A stretch of 53,007 bases of DNA, taken from the NCBI GenBank assembly GCA_964244115.1, contig CAXTHM010000019.1:1-53007 (forward strand). Direction: 5' to 3'. The position numbers and the translations under genes were made by a program. Within the stretch, counting starts at the first letter, position 1. Every line of letters begins with the position of its first letter. The notes under the pieces were generated by a model. It saw nothing but the letters and a program-made list of their open reading frames with translations, was not told the origin of the DNA and ran no database searches. This document shows positions 8,085-16,493 of the stretch, piece after piece. Source of the DNA: CADCWK01 sp964244115 (lineage in GTDB: Bacteria > Chloroflexota > Chloroflexia > Thermomicrobiales > UBA6265).

Positions 8085-8783
8085 ATGGCCACGAATCTGG
8101 ATACCGGGCAGTGCCAGCGATGCGGCGCCAACCTGCGGATCGAAGACCTTTACTGCGCCAACTGCGGGGCGCCGGTGCCCGAGCAGAGCCCACGTCCGTC
8201 CCGCGCCGGGCGCGACGCCAGCGCCACCGACGGATCGACCCGCCGTACCCGGCCGGGGGCGCCGTGGAGCGAGCCGGAGCCGTGGAGCGAGCGCCCGTCC
8301 TGGCAGGAGCGGACCACCGTCCCGGAGCCGACCTGGTGGGAGGAGCCGCCGTCCCAGCGCGCGCCTCGTCGGTACGGGTACGGGGGGAGCGGTCTCGCCA
8401 CCCCGCCGGTCTCGGACGGGTCGCGGCTCTGGGCGGCGGCAGCGCCCCTCGGGATCGTGGCCGGCGCCGTCTTCTCGGCCGGTCTGCTCTCGTTCGTGAT
8501 CCCGCTGATCATCTGGCAGGTCCGCAAGGGCACCGATGAGTTCGCTTCGGCCTATGGCCGGGAGAGTTTCAACGCGATGCTGTCGCTGGTCGTCTACAGC
8601 CTGATCGGGATCGTGATCGCGATCCCGCTGACGATCGTCACGCTCGGGCTCGGCCTGATCGTGATGGCCTTCGTGGCCGGGGTCGTCGGGCTGGTCTTCC
8701 TCGTCTCGCTGGTGATGGCGACGATCCGGGCCCTCAACAGCCAGCCGTTCCGATATCCGCTCATGATCCGCTTCTTTCGGTGA
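8085..8783 (+). CDS. DUF4870 membrane protein with N-terminal zinc ribbon
   Basis: A 232-residue protein. Residues 9-27 form a zinc ribbon (CQRCG...YCANCG). A long polar Pro/Trp/Arg/Glu-rich linker follows, with repeated WSEPEPWSE text. The C-terminal 120 residues form three hydrophobic helices of the DUF4870/Tic20-like type, including FVIPLIIWQVRKGTDEFASAYGRESFNAMLS, whose IPLIIW...K...F.....ESFN pattern is characteristic (read as overlapping short motifs). Function is not established for this family. The start at 8085 follows a GGGGGAG box; an upstream extension in frame lacks an SD. Confidence 0.82.
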   Translation: MATNLDTGQCQRCGANLRIEDLYCANCGAPVPEQSPRPSRAGRDASATDGSTRRTRPGAPWSEPEPWSERPSWQERTTVPEPTWWEEPPSQRAPRRYGYGGSGLATPPVSDGSRLWAAAAPLGIVAGAVFSAGLLSFVIPLIIWQVRKGTDEFASAYGRESFNAMLSLVVYSLIGIVIAIPLTIVTLGLGLIVMAFVAGVVGLVFLVSLVMATIRALNSQPFRYPLMIRFFR

Positions 8784-8816
8784 CCGCCGCCTATGGCGCG
8801 GCGCATAGCGGTTGAC

Positions 8817-8834
8817 GGGGGAGCGGCCTCCCCC
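8817..8834. terminator. Hairpin between convergent genes
   Basis: GGGGGAG (8817-8823) and CTCCCCC (8828-8834) form a perfect 7-bp stem with loop CGGC, 34 nt after the DUF4870 stop. A second imperfect stem (CTCCATCC with GGACGGAG) follows at once. Together they probably terminate the converging transcripts. Confidence 0.5.
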
Positions 8835-8948
8835 TCTCCATCCGGTCCGGACGGAGTCGCCCGCAGGTGACGGAGGCGGACCGAGATGGGGAGGGGGCCG
8901 GGGGGTGGGGCTGACCGCTCGCGACCGACGAGGGCGATGATATTCGCT

Positions 8949-9956
8949 CTAATTGAGGAAATAGAGCACGAGGACCGCCGAGACGCCCCAGCCGACGATC
9001 GAGACGAACAGGGGCCGATCCCGGAAGAGCAGCAGCTCCGGCGAGCCCGTCAACCGGTTCTGCTGGATCAGAAGCAGGTACCGGAAGATGGCGAAGACGA
9101 CGAACGGCAGCGTCAGCATCATGGAATAGTTGGTCGGGACCGACGACGCCTCGAAGGTGTAGAGGGCATAGGCCATCATCGTCGCCGCCCCGACCATGCT
9201 GATCATCTGGTCCAGCATCGGGACGGTGTAGGCCGAGAGGTTGGCGCGATGGGCCTCCGCGTTCGGCCCGAGGCTCGCGAGTTCGCTGCGCCGCTTGGCG
9301 AGACCGAGGAAGATCGAGAGCAGCGCGGTGCAGACATAGAGCCAGGGCGAGATCGGCACGTCCAGCGCCACGGCGCCCCCGGCCGCACGGAGCACGAAGC
9401 CGAACGCGATCACCATCACGTCGACGATCGGCTGCTGCTTGAGGCCGAGGTTGTAGGCCGCCATCAGCAGGAGGTAGACGAGCGCGATGCCGGCGAATTC
9501 CGGTCGGACCACCCAGCCGACGCCCAGCGCCGCGACGATGAGCACGACGGCTGCCGCCCGGGCGACGGAGATCGGCAGTGCCCCGGACGCCAGCGGCCGG
9601 AACCGCTTGCGGGGGTGCGCCTGATCGGCGGCGATATCCCGGAGGTCGTTGATCAGGTAGATGGTGCTGCTCGCCAGGCAGAAGGCAACGAAGGCGAGGA
9701 GGGTGTCGGCGACGGGACCGAGATCGAAGAACTTGAGGTCGAACACCAGCGCCGCGAAGACGAGAGCGTTCTTCGTCCACTGGATTGGACGCATGGCCCG
9801 GACCAGATGGAACAGCACGGCGGGCACCCCGGCCGGGGCGACGAGAGCGGCCGCGCCAGCCTCGACGACGCCCTCACCGGAGCCGTTCGGCACCTGGATC
9901 TTGGCACCGAAGCCCTGCTCGGTGGAGCCAGCTCGCGACGTTCGTTCTCGACTCAT
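8949..9956 (-). CDS. UbiA-family prenyltransferase, decaprenyl-phosphate phosphoribosyltransferase-like
   Basis: A 335-residue polytopic membrane protein. The first Asp-rich motif is NDLRDIAADQAHPRKRFRP (103-121) and the second region reads YNLGLKQQPIVDVMVIAFGF. The HP.KRFRP text after the first motif and the LAKRRSEL segment are typical of the DPPR-synthase branch (mycobacterial UbiA, Rv3806c) rather than of quinone or heme-O prenyltransferases. Members transfer phosphoribose from PRPP to polyprenyl phosphate, the first step to polyprenyl-phospho-arabinose. The assignment to that branch is from motif resemblance and should be tested by phylogeny. A cytosolic leader of about 40 residues precedes the first helix. 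It lies 198 bp downstream of the DUF4015 gene on the same strand. The SD at 9956 is weak. Confidence 0.82.
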   Translation of the reverse strand: MSRERTSRAGSTEQGFGAKIQVPNGSGEGVVEAGAAALVAPAGVPAVLFHLVRAMRPIQWTKNALVFAALVFDLKFFDLGPVADTLLAFVAFCLASSTIYLINDLRDIAADQAHPRKRFRPLASGALPISVARAAAVVLIVAALGVGWVVRPEFAGIALVYLLLMAAYNLGLKQQPIVDVMVIAFGFVLRAAGGAVALDVPISPWLYVCTALLSIFLGLAKRRSELASLGPNAEAHRANLSAYTVPMLDQMISMVGAATMMAYALYTFEASSVPTNYSMMLTLPFVVFAIFRYLLLIQQNRLTGSPELLLFRDRPLFVSIVGWGVSAVLVLYFLN

Positions 9957-10154
9957 CCCGCGTCCGATCCCCGATCTCGATCCCCAGCGAACGGCCGGCC
10001 GTCCATTCGCTGATCGTTGGTACGCGATGACGATGCCACGGCAACGGATCGCCGGATAGGCGTCCGCTGGACATGGCCCGGCGGGCCAGAAACCGTGCAT
10101 CGGACGCTCGTACCCCGAACAGGTCCCATCCTGCCGTCAGAACGGACCGGAGAA

Positions 10155-11885
10155 CTACTCCTCCGGCTTGAGCGCTTCGACGGACGGCTCGTTGTTCGGG
10201 TTCCAGAGCATCCAGCCGTTGCCGCCGAAGGCCTCCGCCGCGTCGATCTGCTCCCGGACCTCCGCCGGACCGTACTCGGAGAATCCCTCCAGTGGCTGGG
10301 TGAAATCCTGCAGCCATGGCCGGAACTTGTCGACCGAGTCGGGCACCATCTCGGCAGCGCGCTCCAGGCTCTCGGTGATCGTCTCGGCCGGGTAGTCGTT
10401 CGGGGCACCCGGCGCCGACGCGATGTTCCCTTCCTCGAAGTGCGACGGGTAGATCATTAGGCAGAGGTAGTCGGCCAGCGGGGCGAGCTGCTTCAGGCGC
10501 TGCCCGATGCCCTGGTCGTCGTCATACAGCGCGATGATCCCGAAGACATCGAGGGCGAGCTTGGCCCCGGTCGGCCGGATCGCCGCCGAGCTCCGCTCGA
10601 TGAAACCGGTGATCGCCCCCTCGCGGGCTCCCTGGGAATAGTCCGGCCCGAAGTCCGCCACGGTGAGGTCGCCGTCCGACGGGAACCGGACGTAGTCGTA
10701 CTGGATCTCGTCGAAGCCCATCCCGACCGCCTCGAGCGCGAGGGCGATGTTGGCGTCCCAGAGGGGCTCGTTGAAGGCGTTGACCCAGGCGACGCCGTTG
10801 GGGTCCCGCCAGGACTCGCCGGTGTCCTCGTTCCTGACGGCGTATTCCGGGTAGTGCTCCGCGACGAGCGGGTCCTGGAAGACGACCATCCGGGCGATGG
10901 CGTAGATCCCCTCGTCGTGCAGGCGCTGGACGAGCGCCGCCGGGTCGTAGACCGGAACGATCATGTCCGGGACGTCGGTGAAGAAGGAGACGCCGGTCTC
11001 GAAGAAGATCGACTCCGCCTTGATGTCGAGCACGACCGCGTTGAGTTCGGTCGTGTTCACGATCTCGATCATCTGGTCGATCGCATCGTCGTCTGACAGA
11101 CCGAACTGATTGAGGTAGGAGGCGCGAATGGTGATGCGCTCCATCTGCGCGTTCACCGACCGCGCGGCATCGACCGGCAGCGTGACGTTGTCGAATCCCG
11201 AGGCGGAGATCCGGACCTCGCTGACGCCCTCGGCTCCATCCAGCGTGAACGTCCCGTCGTTCCGGGTGACGGCCGTCGCTTCGCCGCCCCGCACCAAGGC
11301 ATTGCCGACCGGCTGCCCCTCGCCATCGCGGACGGCCCCGGTCACACGGGAGAACACGAGCTTCGCGTCGAGCGTCGCCCGGTCATCGACCGTGGTCTCG
11401 ATCGGCGTGTAGCCGTCGGCCGCGAACGAGAGCGCCGCGCCCTGTGGGATGTCCGAGAGGAGGTAGCGCCCAGCGGCGTCGGTCGTGGTCGACGACCCGG
11501 CATCCTCGACCGTCACGAAGACTCCGGCAATCGGCTGGCCGGTGCTGCTGTCCACGACGGTCCCGGAGACGTTCGACGCCTGCATCGTCAGGGCGAGTTC
11601 CTCGACACCGGCCGCGGGGACCGTGGCTTGGATCGGGTAGAACCCATCGCGCTCGACCGTGACCGGCGATTCGCCGACCAGCGCCGCGTCCAGCATGACC
11701 GCGCCGCTGGCGTCGGTCGTCGCGGCGACTGCCCCGGCCGAGACCCGCGCCCCGGCAACCGGACCGGCGGTGTCCGCCACCCGGAAGGTCACCTGGCGGG
11801 CGGCATCGGTGCCGCCGCTGAACTGGAGATAGCCGATCAGGACGAGGGGCAGGATCAGGATCGCGCTGTACCACCAGCTGACCAT
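10155..11885 (-). CDS. Membrane-anchored DUF4015 glycosidase-like protein with Ig-like repeats
   Basis: A 576-residue protein. An N-terminal transmembrane anchor (WWYSAILILPLVLIGYLQF) is followed by at least three carboxypeptidase-regulatory/transthyretin-like repeats, each with the G.V.D..GQPV.G..V..G and TDA.G.Y.L pattern. From about residue 270 comes a (beta/alpha)8-type putative glycosyl hydrolase domain (DUF4015): ASYLNQFGLSDDDAIDQMIE, NAVVLDIKAE, FDEIQYDYVRFPSDG and YLCLMIYPSHF. Acidic residues in QYDYVRFPSDG are candidates for catalysis. It is probably extracytoplasmic and acts on a polysaccharide, which is inference. Start doubt: ATG 11885 has no SD, while the frame is open upstream for more than 60 codons with a plausible basic cytosolic tail, and an ATG with an AGAGGG box at 12021 lies in another frame. 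Confidence 0.8.
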   Translation of the reverse strand: MVSWWYSAILILPLVLIGYLQFSGGTDAARQVTFRVADTAGPVAGARVSAGAVAATTDASGAVMLDAALVGESPVTVERDGFYPIQATVPAAGVEELALTMQASNVSGTVVDSSTGQPIAGVFVTVEDAGSSTTTDAAGRYLLSDIPQGAALSFAADGYTPIETTVDDRATLDAKLVFSRVTGAVRDGEGQPVGNALVRGGEATAVTRNDGTFTLDGAEGVSEVRISASGFDNVTLPVDAARSVNAQMERITIRASYLNQFGLSDDDAIDQMIEIVNTTELNAVVLDIKAESIFFETGVSFFTDVPDMIVPVYDPAALVQRLHDEGIYAIARMVVFQDPLVAEHYPEYAVRNEDTGESWRDPNGVAWVNAFNEPLWDANIALALEAVGMGFDEIQYDYVRFPSDGDLTVADFGPDYSQGAREGAITGFIERSSAAIRPTGAKLALDVFGIIALYDDDQGIGQRLKQLAPLADYLCLMIYPSHFEEGNIASAPGAPNDYPAETITESLERAAEMVPDSVDKFRPWLQDFTQPLEGFSEYGPAEVREQIDAAEAFGGNGWMLWNPNNEPSVEALKPEE

Positions 11886-12164
11886 CGGCCAGGGGCGGCT
11901 GCGGTCCGGGCTGGCTGCCCCTGCGCCCCGCGGCTGGCTGGAGCGGGCGTCTCGACCGGACTTCTCTTGGGTCCGGGACGCGATGACCTGACGGTCTGAG
12001 GAGCGGTTCAGCTCGGTCCATCCCTCTCGGCGCTGCCGCGCTGGCGCCGTCTGTCGTGATCGCGCGACCGGGCGGGGCGGGAGATGAACGGGTCGGCAGC
12101 GATCATGCGTCTGTGGTAGCGGGACCTCAGTCTAGCATGGCGACCCGAAGTCCCCGAGCACCAT

Positions 12165-12194
12165 TTGACACCCTCCGACCGATCTCCGGATAAT
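12165..12194 (+). promoter_or_regulatory. Sigma-A promoter of the polyprenyl synthase gene
   Basis: -35 TTGACA (12165-12170), an 18-nt spacer and -10 GATAAT (12189-12194). The expected start of transcription is near 12201, about 36 nt before the first ATG. Confidence 0.75.
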
Positions 12195-12236
12195 GAGGCG
12201 GTTCGTGCCAAATTTCACAAACTCCCTCCTGGGTGA

Positions 12237-13253
12237 ATGCCCTACCGTCAGGATCAACGCTCGATGAGTATCGCGATGACGGTGGATGTCTTCGATCTTC
12301 TGCACGGCGAGCTGGACGAGATGGATGCCCGCATCGCGCAGTCCGTCGACATCGGGATCCCGCAGGTCAACGAGCTGGTCCGGGAGGTCATCACCTCCGG
12401 AGGGAAACGGCTGCGCCCGACGATCCTCCTGCTCGCGGGGCGGTCCTTCGCGCCCGACCATCGGGCCCTCATCGATGCCGCCGCCGGAATCGAGCTGCTC
12501 CATACCGCCTCGCTCGTCCACGACGACGACATCGACCACTCGGCCCTCCGCCGGGGCCGGCCGACGCTGAGCACGCAGGTGAGTTCGGCGACGGCCATCC
12601 TGATCGGCGACTACCTGTTCGCCCAGTCGGCGATCCTGGCCGCCTCCACGAACAGCACCCGGGTCGTCGCCGTCTTCGCCTCGACGCTGGCCGACCTCTG
12701 CCGGGGCCAGATACGGGAGATGCTCGAGTCGCACCGGCTCGAGCAGACCTTCGAGGAGTACGAGCAGCGCATCTACGGCAAGACCGGGTCGCTGTTCGCC
12801 GGGGCGGCCGAGATGGGCGCCATCCTCGGCGGCACCGACGACGGCACGATCGCCGGACTTCGCGCCTTCGGCCGCGAACTGGGGATCGCGTTCCAGATCA
12901 TCGACGACATCCTCGACCTCCGGGAGATGACCGGCTCGATCGGCAAACCGGCCGGCAACGACCTGCGCGAGGGGACGGTGACGTTGCCCATCATGCGCTA
13001 CAACGCCGGCCTGGCCGAGAGATCGCCAGAGCGCACGCTCCTGTCCGACATCATCAATGGGGACGTGACCGACGATGCGGCCGTCGACGAGGTCGTCGCC
13101 AGCATCCGGAGGTCGGGTGCGCTGGACGAGGCGGCCGCGATTGCGGGTAAGTACGTCGAGGTCGCCCGGACGCACCTCTCGGTCGTGCCCGACTCGCAGA
13201 CCCGGCAATACCTCACCCAGATCACGGACCTCGTCCTCGACCGCTCGACCTGA
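12237..13253 (+). CDS. Polyprenyl (long-chain isoprenyl) diphosphate synthase
   Basis: Condenses isopentenyl diphosphate onto an allylic primer to make a long all-trans prenyl chain for quinones or carriers. In the 338-residue reading, SGGKRLRP (54-61) binds IPP. The first Asp-rich motif is HDDDIDHSALRRGRPT (95-110), with HDDDID rather than the commoner DDVLD. GDYLFAQ and KTGSLFAGAAE are present, and the second Asp-rich motif is FQIIDDILD (219-227), followed by GKPAGNDLREGTVTLP. Chain length cannot be set from sequence alone. The start is ambiguous: ATG 12237 is preceded directly by GGGTGA, and ATG 12264 has an AGGAT box 11 nt upstream. Nearby UbiA- and DUF4015-type genes suggest a lipid-linked envelope role. 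It ends in the shared terminator at 13281-13310. Confidence 0.92.
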   Translation: MPYRQDQRSMSIAMTVDVFDLLHGELDEMDARIAQSVDIGIPQVNELVREVITSGGKRLRPTILLLAGRSFAPDHRALIDAAAGIELLHTASLVHDDDIDHSALRRGRPTLSTQVSSATAILIGDYLFAQSAILAASTNSTRVVAVFASTLADLCRGQIREMLESHRLEQTFEEYEQRIYGKTGSLFAGAAEMGAILGGTDDGTIAGLRAFGRELGIAFQIIDDILDLREMTGSIGKPAGNDLREGTVTLPIMRYNAGLAERSPERTLLSDIINGDVTDDAAVDEVVASIRRSGALDEAAAIAGKYVEVARTHLSVVPDSQTRQYLTQITDLVLDRST

Positions 13254-13280
13254 TCTTCGTTGGTCAGCAAGCGGCATGAG

Positions 13281-13310
13281 AACGGGGAGCCAGTCGCCCG
13301 GCTCCCCGTT
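13281..13310. terminator. Bidirectional terminator
   Basis: AACGGGGAGCC (13281-13291) and GGCTCCCCGTT (13300-13310) form a perfect 11-bp stem with an 8-nt loop. It lies 27 nt after the polyprenyl synthase stop and 30 nt after the stop of the convergent secreted-protein gene. Confidence 0.8.
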
Positions 13311-13340
13311 CGTCGTGGCCGATGACGATGCGATCCGTGA

Positions 13341-14066
13341 TCAGTGCATGGCGACCGGAGTCGAATCCGGGGCCGGGACCGGCGTCCCGAATGCCTCGCC
13401 GGCCACCGGCAGCACCTCGTCGACCAGCCACCGATCATCACCCTCGACGAACGCGACGTAGAACAGCGCCGTGACGTCGTCCCCGGTCGCGCTCGTGATC
13501 GTCGATTCCAGGATGGCGCCGATCCGACCGTCGGGCAGGAGCCGGGCATCCCGGATCGGCACGTCCCCGACTGGTTCACCACCGGAGACTGCCCCGAGCG
13601 GGACCGGGAACCGGACCAGGAGCTGCTCGGCGAGTTCCGGCCGCTCCTGAGCCGCCAGCGCCGCGTTGGCCAGTTGGCCGATGTACTGGTCGCTGATCAG
13701 CGCCAGGATCCTTAGCGGGTCGAAGGCGTTGGCGCAGGCGACGAGCTGGTGGACGGTCTCGGTGATGCCCTCCAGTTCCTCATCCGTCACGGCCGGGCCG
13801 TCCGTCAGGGTGGATTCCTCGACCGGCTGGGTGGAGAACAGGGGGCTGTTCGGGTCGGCTCCGCCGGCCGAGCCGAGCAGGGTGGAGATCTCGGCGGGCG
13901 CGACGGTGCACTCGCTGGCCTCGGGGATATCCCTCGAAGGGCTGGCGTCCTGCGCAGCGGCGCCGATCACCGGCCCGACGAGCAGAACCGCCAGCCCGAC
14001 ACTGGCGATGCCCCGGCCGAGCCGTCGATAGATCAGGTTCTCACGTCGCTTCGTCGGTTCATTCAT
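13341..14066 (-). CDS. Secreted protein of unknown function
   Basis: A 241-residue protein with a signal peptide: basic start MNEPTKRRENLIYRRLGRG, hydrophobic core IASVGLAVLLVGPVIG, cleavage near AAAQD. The mature part has a short ASECTVAP motif, then a region resembling NTF2-like ligand-binding or stress proteins (DPLRILALISDQYIGQL, GAILESTITSATGDDVTALFYVAFVEGDDRWLVDEVLP). It ends in a Thr-Pro tail (GTPVPAPDSTPVAMH). I do not recognise a named family. The start at 14066 follows GAGGAG about 10 nt upstream. It is the last gene of the minus-strand run that begins with the DksA-like protein, 108 bp after the nucleoside hydrolase, so it may also have its own promoter. Confidence 0.75.
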   Translation of the reverse strand: MNEPTKRRENLIYRRLGRGIASVGLAVLLVGPVIGAAAQDASPSRDIPEASECTVAPAEISTLLGSAGGADPNSPLFSTQPVEESTLTDGPAVTDEELEGITETVHQLVACANAFDPLRILALISDQYIGQLANAALAAQERPELAEQLLVRFPVPLGAVSGGEPVGDVPIRDARLLPDGRIGAILESTITSATGDDVTALFYVAFVEGDDRWLVDEVLPVAGEAFGTPVPAPDSTPVAMH

Positions 14067-14174
14067 GCGTGCATCGCTCCTCGTGCTGGGTTGGACTGTC
14101 TAGGTCGGCTGACTGGCTTCGTTCCCCTGACCGGTATAGCGGCCACCTGTGTTCCGGATGCGGCGAAAGCGTGG

Positions 14175-15113
14175 CTAATGCCCGGCGTCGGCGCCCTCAA
14201 GACCGGCATGGAAGCCGGCGAGGAATCGCTCGGCGTCGACCCCGGTCGCGACGTTAATCGTCCCCGCACCGGTCACACGCGTCTGGCCGTCCGCCTCGCC
14301 GGCCGTAACGATAGCAACCGACGATCGTTCGACCGAGACCAGCGTCGAGTCCAGCGCGACGGAAACCGCGAGCGGGTCGTGCAGAAAGGTCTGCTCCAGG
14401 CCCTGGTCCTCGAAGGACATCCGGGTCACCCGTCGGGCGAGTTCCGCCGACGATGAGCGATTTGCCTGACGGCCGAGCCGATCCCAGTCCGCTCGCCGCA
14501 GGCTGACCTGCCTCGCGACGTCGAGCCCGATCAGTGTGAGATCGTCGAACCCGGCCGCGAAGACCTGCTCCGCCGCCTCCGGGTCCTCCCAGATATTGAA
14601 CTCGGCGTGCGGCGTGATGTTGCCGGGGACGTAGTACGCGCCGCCCATGACGACCACGCGGGGAATCAGGTCGACCAGCCGGGGCTCGACGTTCAACGCG
14701 ATCGCCAGATTGGTCAATGGACCCACAGCGACCAGCGTCAGTTCGCCCGGTCGCTCGCGAGCCAGACGGACGATGGTCGCCGGACCCGGTGTGATGTCGA
14801 CGGGTCGTGCACTGGTCGGCAGGTCGGCGCCACCGATCCCGTCCTCGCCGTGCACATGGGATGCCGCCCGGTGCGGCCGGGCCAGGGGGTGGGTTGCACC
14901 ACGGTGAACGGGGATGTCCTCGCGGCCGAGGAACGACAGCACGTTCAGCGTGTTGGTCGTCGCCCGGTAGACGTCGATGTTCCCGGCGACCGTCGTGACC
15001 GCGACGATATCGAGACCCGCGGTCCCGATCGCGTAGGACAGGGCAAGCGCGTCGTCGATCCCGGTATCGACGTCGAGGATGATCGGCCGATCTGCCGCTG
15101 ACGGACTGGTCAT
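14175..15113 (-). CDS. Nucleoside hydrolase (inosine-uridine preferring type)
   Basis: A 312-residue calcium-dependent N-ribohydrolase that splits a nucleoside into base and ribose. The family's metal-binding N-terminus is DVDTGIDDALAL (D14, D16, D20, D21 region). VAVGPLTNLA, VVMGGAYYVPGNITPHAEFNIWEDPEAA (read as VMGGA, GNITPHAEFN and DPEAA) and the HDPLAV motif with the C-terminal metal Asp are all present. Substrate preference is not readable. It starts 27 bp after the glycerate kinase stop, so co-transcription is likely. The pairing may feed ribose and base salvage from the same operon that holds a glycerate kinase, but that link is inference. Confidence 0.92.
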   Translation of the reverse strand: MTSPSAADRPIILDVDTGIDDALALSYAIGTAGLDIVAVTTVAGNIDVYRATTNTLNVLSFLGREDIPVHRGATHPLARPHRAASHVHGEDGIGGADLPTSARPVDITPGPATIVRLARERPGELTLVAVGPLTNLAIALNVEPRLVDLIPRVVVMGGAYYVPGNITPHAEFNIWEDPEAAEQVFAAGFDDLTLIGLDVARQVSLRRADWDRLGRQANRSSSAELARRVTRMSFEDQGLEQTFLHDPLAVSVALDSTLVSVERSSVAIVTAGEADGQTRVTGAGTINVATGVDAERFLAGFHAGLEGADAGH

Positions 15114-15140
15114 CGTTCCACTCCCGTGGCAGGCGGCTCC

Positions 15141-16493
15141 TCAGCCGGCGCTGCCGCGCACCCGAACACCGATGTAGAGGTCGTTGACATTGGTTCCGGT
15201 CGGTCCCGGCGTGAGCAGCCCGCCGGCCGCGACGAACCCGCGCAGGCTGTCGTTCCGGCGGAGCAGCTGGTCCGGATCGACCCCGGCCGACCGCATCCGG
15301 CCGATCGTGTCCGGATCGGCGATCGCCCCGGCGGCACCGGTCAGCGCATCCTGGCCGTCGGTGGCCAGGCTGGCCACCACCCACGCTCGACCCTGGCCGG
15401 CTTCCAGCGCGATGGCGGCGGCGAGGGCGAACTCGGTGTTCCGGCCCCCGACGCCCTCTCCCCGAACGGTCACGGTCGCCTCACCGCCGCCCACGATCAC
15501 ATCAACATCGTCAGCCGCCCCCCGGCAGGCCCGGACGAAGGCGACGCCGAGCTCGGCCGCTTCGCCTTCACGGTCCTGCCAATCGGCCGGCCGATCCACG
15601 ATGAGTCGGGATCGTCGGGCGCCATACGCGATGGCCGAGACGGCTCGCGCATTGTCACCGACGAAGACCGGCCGCATCGCCCGCGAGCGCGGCGGCCGCT
15701 CGTCGGGACCGGCCAGATTCGATAGCAGATCCGCAACCGACGCCGGGAGATTCCCTTCGAGGCCGTACCGCCGGAGCACCGCGGTGGCCGCCCGGGCCTG
15801 CTCCGCGACCGGTGGGCCAGGGATCGCCGCACCGCTCGCGATCATGCCCAGGTCGTTGCCGATGACATCGGAGAGGATCAGTGGGTGGACCGGCGCCCGG
15901 CTCGCCGCGAGCAGGCCTCCGGCCTTGAGGCGGCTCATCGCCCGCCGGACGAGATTGAGCTCACCGATCGTCGCTCCGGCTCGCAACAGCAGGTCGGTCA
16001 CCGACCGCAGATCGGCAAGGGTCAGCGGCGGGCGCAGCGCCTCCGCCAGCGCCGAACCGCCGCCGGAGATCAGTGCGATGACGACGTCGTCTGGCGCGGC
16101 CGACGAAACGACATCGAGGAGCCGTTCGCCGGCACGGAGCGACCGCTCGTCGGGCAACGGGTGAGCGGCCTCGATGACCGCGATCCGCTCGGGCAACGGC
16201 GCCAGCCGGTGGCCATCCTTGGTCACCACCAGTCCGCCGCGCAGCCGGTCGCCCAGGGCCTGCTCGGCGGCCCACGCCATCGGCGCGGCCGCCTTGCCCA
16301 TCCCGACGACCACGACCCGACCCGACCCGGCGACGGGCGAGTCACCGATCGCCAACGACGTACCGTCCACACGGATGGCGGCTCTCGTCGCTTCGGCGGG
16401 GTCCACCGCCGCGATCGCCTCGGCGTAGAGGTCGCCGATCAACCGGTGGGCGTCGGCGTACCGGTCCGGGATCGGGGCCGAGGGCCGGCTCAC
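15141..16493 (-). CDS. Glycerate 2-kinase (MOFRL/GckA family)
   Basis: A 450-residue class II glycerate kinase that phosphorylates D-glycerate to 2-phosphoglycerate with ATP. The N-terminal DUF4147 domain shows VVGMGKAAAPMA, EAAHPLPDERSLRAGERLL, the loop LISGGGSALAE, and LNLVRRAMSRLKAGGLLAA, which carries the lysine region. The C-terminal MOFRL domain shows VGGGEATVTVRGEGVGGRN and SLATDGQDALTGAAGAIAD. The start codon is GTG (16491-16493), whose GTGA overlaps the TGA of rluD, so the genes are translationally coupled. The length matches the family. Confidence 0.93.
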   Translation of the reverse strand: MSRPSAPIPDRYADAHRLIGDLYAEAIAAVDPAEATRAAIRVDGTSLAIGDSPVAGSGRVVVVGMGKAAAPMAWAAEQALGDRLRGGLVVTKDGHRLAPLPERIAVIEAAHPLPDERSLRAGERLLDVVSSAAPDDVVIALISGGGSALAEALRPPLTLADLRSVTDLLLRAGATIGELNLVRRAMSRLKAGGLLAASRAPVHPLILSDVIGNDLGMIASGAAIPGPPVAEQARAATAVLRRYGLEGNLPASVADLLSNLAGPDERPPRSRAMRPVFVGDNARAVSAIAYGARRSRLIVDRPADWQDREGEAAELGVAFVRACRGAADDVDVIVGGGEATVTVRGEGVGGRNTEFALAAAIALEAGQGRAWVVASLATDGQDALTGAAGAIADPDTIGRMRSAGVDPDQLLRRNDSLRGFVAAGGLLTPGPTGTNVNDLYIGVRVRGSAG

